Under the pieces are notes generated by a model. That model did no database searches, was not told where the DNA came from, and saw only the letters and a program-made list of their open reading frames with translations. Positions 56,682 through 59,033 of a DNA stretch of 59,033 nt are shown piece by piece (the stretch's first letter is position 1; each line of letters starts with the position of its first letter). A program made the position numbers and the translations under genes. This stretch comes from JALRBM01 sp966186595. GTDB lineage: Bacteria > Patescibacteriota > Saccharimonadia > Saccharimonadales > Saccharimonadaceae. The stretch covers positions 1 through 59,033 of the forward strand of contig CBIFWO010000004.1 of the NCBI GenBank assembly GCA_966186595.1, in the 5' to 3' direction.

Positions 56682-56745
56682 ACCAAGGAGATCATCTCCT
56701 GCTTGAGCGTTTCGACGCTCGCAGTTAGACGATGAACTCCTTGGT
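56682..56745. repeat. Long imperfect hairpin at the end of the island
   Basis: Outer stem ACCAAGGAG (56682-56690) with CTCCTTGGT (56737-56745), then TCATC (56692-56696) with GATGA (56731-56735), then GAGCGT (56705-56710) with ACGCTC (56715-56720) closed by TTCG. On the plus strand TTTATCCC follows. It includes the second copy of the 12-bp direct repeat. Confidence 0.6.
56724..56735. repeat. Direct repeat copy 2 beyond the GC-rich island
   Basis: GTTAGACGATGA on the plus strand, identical to 54127-54138 in tRNA-Glu. The flanking bases differ on both sides, so the match is exactly 12 bp. Confidence 0.5.
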
Positions 56746-56827
56746 TTATCCCAATGTTTTGTAATGATCTGACTTCGCCCTCGGCGCCGAACATTAATAA
56801 TCCGATAAGCATTAATAAGCATAAGTA

Positions 56828-56856
56828 TTTACATTTTTACAATTTTGTTATATAAT
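56828..56856 (+). promoter_or_regulatory. Near-consensus promoter of the LPKTG surface protein
   Basis: TTTACA (56828-56833), exactly 17 nt of AT-rich spacer, and TATAAT (56851-56856). With AAGGAG before the ATG this should be a highly expressed gene. Confidence 0.8.
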
Positions 56857-56906
56857 CTACCTAAACTTTTAATTTTTGGCTCGTGGAGTGCCATGAAGGA
56901 GTGTTT

Positions 56907-58226
56907 ATGAAAAAATTAATTGCCGCCATTAGGCGCGCACCAAAGCGATTTGCAGCTTTTGCGATCGTTGCCAGCGCGGTTTTGGTTCCTGCAGCTTTGT
57001 TTGCATGGGGTCCAGACCGTCCAACGTTTACTGTCGAGCAGCCTGCTCCATACGTAACGTTCAACTCAATTACCAACAATAAGCAGCACGGTGACGAGCG
57101 AAACTTCGTTCAGATCAAGGAAGCAACTGCGCCAAACAGTGCCTACACTGAAGAGGTGAACCTGCAAGCTGGTAAAGAATACGAAGTGTTCGTGTTCTAC
57201 CACAACAACGCAGCAAGCAACCTTAACGACGCCGCTAATAACTACAAAGGTATCGCAAAGGACGCATTTATGCGCGTTCAGATGCCAGCAAATGTAAAAG
57301 CTGGTGAAAAAGCACGAATCACTGGTTTTGTCGGTGCTTCAAACGCCAACCCTACCCAGGTTTGGGACGAAGCATACGGTAAAGCCGCTGGTGACTTTGC
57401 CCTCCGTTACGTTCCTGGCTCTGCCAAGATCTACAATAACGGTACAACTAATGGCCAGACCATGCCCGACAGTCTTTACACCACTGGTGCACCACTTGGG
57501 TTCAACGCTCTAGATGGTAAAGTACCTGGTTGTAACGAATTTGCCGGATATGTTACTTACAAATTCCGCGCTGACCAGCCTAACTTTGAAGTACAAAAAG
57601 AAGTTTCAAAGGCTGGCGAGAACAAGTACTCTGAAGAAGTAACCTCACTTCCAAACAGCGAAGTCGAGTTCAAAATCAAGTACAAGAACACCGGTACTGT
57701 TCAGCAAGACAACGTGATCATCAAGGACAAGCTCCCTGCTGGTCTTACCTATGTTGCTGGTAGCACCCAGGTTTCTAACTCTTCGACTGGTAACCAGTGG
57801 AAGGCTATCACCAACGACGCCGTTGTTGCCCGTGGTGTCAACCTTGGTTCACACGCCCCAGGCGCTGCAAGTTACGTCAAGTTCAAAGCAAAGGTAACTG
57901 ATGCAAGTAAGCTTGAGAAGTGTGGCATCAACACGATGGTGAACACCGCTACTGCTGAAACCGAAAACGGCAGCAAAAGCGACACCGCAAGCGTAAAGGT
58001 CCAAAAAGACTGTAAGCCAAACGAATGTAAGCCAGGTATCCCTGTTGGCGACAAGCGCTGTGAAGAACAGCCATGTGTCCCAGGCAAGGACGCTGCCTGT
58101 ACAGAAGTTCCTAGCGAGCTTCCAAAGACCGGTGCTGGTGACGGAATCTTCGCCATCCTTGGTGCAGGTGCCCTAATCGCAAGCGTAGGTTACTACATTG
58201 CAAGCCGCCGATCGCTTATCGGATAA
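56907..58226 (+). CDS. LPxTG-anchored surface protein with DUF11-like domain (439 aa)
   Basis: AAGGAG lies 5 nt before the ATG at 56907. Signal peptide (about residues 14-38, ending LFAWG), then two beta-rich domains: the first (FVQIKEATAPNSAYTEEVNL, VFVFYHNNAASNLND) and a second DUF11-like one (EVEFKIKYKNTGTVQQDNVI, LPAGLTYVAGSTQ). A Cys-containing linker (VGDKRCEEQPC) precedes LPKTGAGD, a hydrophobic helix and SRRSLIG, a classic sortase anchor. Codon use is clean and the promoter strong, so it may be a major surface protein. No sortase gene is in the window. Confidence 0.88.
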   Translation: MKKLIAAIRRAPKRFAAFAIVASAVLVPAALFAWGPDRPTFTVEQPAPYVTFNSITNNKQHGDERNFVQIKEATAPNSAYTEEVNLQAGKEYEVFVFYHNNAASNLNDAANNYKGIAKDAFMRVQMPANVKAGEKARITGFVGASNANPTQVWDEAYGKAAGDFALRYVPGSAKIYNNGTTNGQTMPDSLYTTGAPLGFNALDGKVPGCNEFAGYVTYKFRADQPNFEVQKEVSKAGENKYSEEVTSLPNSEVEFKIKYKNTGTVQQDNVIIKDKLPAGLTYVAGSTQVSNSSTGNQWKAITNDAVVARGVNLGSHAPGAASYVKFKAKVTDASKLEKCGINTMVNTATAETENGSKSDTASVKVQKDCKPNECKPGIPVGDKRCEEQPCVPGKDAACTEVPSELPKTGAGDGIFAILGAGALIASVGYYIASRRSLIG

Positions 58227-58271
58227 TCAAGAGACTGACCGCTCTACTTTGTAGGCAGCAGCCTCGCCATC

Positions 58272-58300
58272 AACCGCCTCTATAATCTAGGGGCGGTTTT
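58272..58300 (+). terminator. Intrinsic terminator after the LPKTG gene
   Basis: AACCGCCTC pairs with GGGGCGGTT (one G-T pair) around a 9-nt loop, followed by TTTT. Confidence 0.75.
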
Positions 58301-58303
58301 TGG

Positions 58304-58309
58304 TATACT
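58304..58309 (+). promoter_or_regulatory. -10 box of the 73-aa membrane gene
   Basis: TATACT, 10 nt before the ATG at 58320, directly after the terminator. No clear -35. Confidence 0.4.
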
Positions 58310-58319
58310 GCTATTATCT

Positions 58320-58541
58320 ATGGCAAAGCAAAAGAAGAAACGGAACAAAGCATATACTGGCCAGGGCGCTGCAGCGACTCAGCCAACGATTACTCGTCTG
58401 AACGCTGTTAAGCGGAACAAGATTCAGCTATGGTGGCACGAGAAAAAGCGGATCGCCAAACCCATTTTAATCGCCGCCGGGGTGGCCATCGTTGTGATCT
58501 GGCTACTTGTCGAGTTGTTCCGTATTCTCTTTCGGGGCTGA
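58320..58541 (+). CDS. Small basic single-pass membrane protein (73 aa)
   Basis: A very basic N-terminus (MAKQKKKRNKAYTG), a basic amphipathic stretch (NAVKRNKIQLWWHEKKRIAK) and one C-terminal membrane segment (about residues 47-69, PILIAAGVAIVVIWLLVELF). It resembles small conserved Saccharibacteria membrane proteins in style, but I recall no named family. The C-terminus overlaps the convergent sensor kinase gene by 39 bp. Confidence 0.65.
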   Translation: MAKQKKKRNKAYTGQGAAATQPTITRLNAVKRNKIQLWWHEKKRIAKPILIAAGVAIVVIWLLVELFRILFRG

Positions 58542-59033
58542 GCTTAGTTTCTTGACGGGCAGTCGGAAGCCAAACGTACTTCCCTCGCCCTCAACTGATT
58601 CAAACACCATACTGCCTCCGTGTGCAACGACGACTTTTTTAGCAAGGAACAGTCCGACGCCAGTCCCGTCTGGGCGTTGCTTTCGTGCATTCGTTGCGCG
58701 AAAAAACTTACTAAATAGATGCACCTGCTCCGACTTTGGCACCCCTATACCCGTGTCATGAACGGTCAAAATTGCATCACCATCAACTACCTCAAGTTTA
58801 ATGTCGATTGCCGTTCCCTCATGTGAATAATAGATCGCGTTGTCAATGAAGTTCATGAGCACCTGACGGAGCTTATTTTCATCGAGATACAGAACGGGAA
58901 AATACGAAGGTTTTCGGAACTTCAAGGTAAGGTCGTGCGTTTTAGCCGTCGTCTGCAAGCTGTCCACCTCTTGATCAACTACCTTCGCCAGATCAGTCGC
59001 ACGGCGCTCCAAGATAAACTTGCCCGTCTGCAG
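58503..59033 (-). CDS. Sensor histidine kinase (5' end outside window)
   Basis: The HATPase_c part of a two-component kinase. N box: LRQVLMNFIDNAIYYS; G1: TVHDTGIGVP; F box: LFSKFFRATNARK; G2: GTGVGLFLAKKVVV. The frame is open to the window edge (residues LQTGKFILERRATD before the in-frame TTG at 59012), so the DHp and sensor domains lie outside. The end overlaps the 73-aa gene in convergent orientation. Signal and partner regulator unknown. Confidence 0.9.
   Translation of the reverse strand: MQTGKFILERRATDLAKVVDQEVDSLQTTAKTHDLTLKFRKPSYFPVLYLDENKLRQVLMNFIDNAIYYSHEGTAIDIKLEVVDGDAILTVHDTGIGVPKSEQVHLFSKFFRATNARKQRPDGTGVGLFLAKKVVVAHGGSMVFESVEGEGSTFGFRLPVKKLSSAPKENTEQLDK

Noticed and set aside
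56682..56745. A second tRNA or truncated tRNA-Glu
   Set aside because: It shares 12 bp with tRNA-Glu and has acceptor-like ends, but is only 64 nt long, has no T arm and no plausible anticodon loop.
1..59033. CRISPR arrays or insertion sequences
   Set aside because: No regularly spaced repeats, cas-like genes or transposase-like frames were seen.
1..59033. Recoded TGA (as glycine) as in some Patescibacteria
   Set aside because: Several genes end cleanly at TGA with good neighbours (12510-12512, 51317-51319), and no conserved protein here reads through TGA.

Overview
The window reads as a chromosome segment of a Candidatus Saccharibacteria (TM7, Patescibacteria) cell. The reasons are the mix of small core genes with Gram-positive-like envelope genes, the short AlaRS without its C-terminal domain, an Obg with a divergent G4 motif, baseplate-J-like and proline-rich membrane proteins, a LysM/CHAP and Rpf-like muralytic set, many starts placed just downstream of a -10 box, and normal use of TGA as a stop. 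The lineage is inferred from gene content; no rRNA or other definitive marker lies in the window.

Layout. 1-34.7 kb is mostly housekeeping on the minus strand: uvrA (cut by the window edge), exonuclease I, a 252-nt structured element, obg, LysM-CHAP hydrolase, mltG-yqgF-baseplate-J-like-ftsA, alaS, a sulfur-transfer operon (cysteine desulfurase, DUF218, mnmA), tatD-metG, an ABC exporter with a YfiH-like protein, rpf-like-rsmA, a glutamine amidotransferase, pcrA, and glycolysis (pyk, pgk, tpiA). Short transcription units sit between them: a GC-rich 55-aa membrane peptide (12345-12512), a possible TTG-start gene (12657-12899), a 47-aa acidic protein (14947-15090) and a 22-aa peptide with its own Shine-Dalgarno and terminator (26648-26716).

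34.7-44.4 kb is a cell-surface region. One tightly packed minus-strand operon (43338 to 35309) runs from a WxL-like secreted protein through a DUF916-like anchored protein, a small RR-motif membrane protein, three phage-fibre-like proteins, a glycosyltransferase and a methyltransferase to a second DUF916-like protein. A second WxL-like protein converges on it and a PKD-domain protein diverges from it.

44.4-53.9 kb is accessory: an epoxide hydrolase with an AraC regulator; a 1434-aa surface protein with an apparently intact galactose-oxidase-type copper radical domain, translationally coupled to an anchored protein predicted to have an N-terminal His after signal cleavage; a frameshifted NlpC/P60 peptidase; a CofE-like ligase; and a methyltransferase.

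53.9-59 kb starts with tRNA-Glu(UUC). Next to it is a strongly GC-rich two-gene island whose far end carries a 12-bp direct repeat of part of the tRNA gene. Then come an LPKTG-anchored surface protein with a near-consensus promoter, a small membrane protein and a sensor kinase cut by the window edge.

The strongest candidates for an undescribed system are the copper-oxidase/N-terminal-His pair, the mixed WxL-like/phage-fibre operon, the tRNA-flanked GC-rich island and the unidentified structured RNA at 4625-4876.
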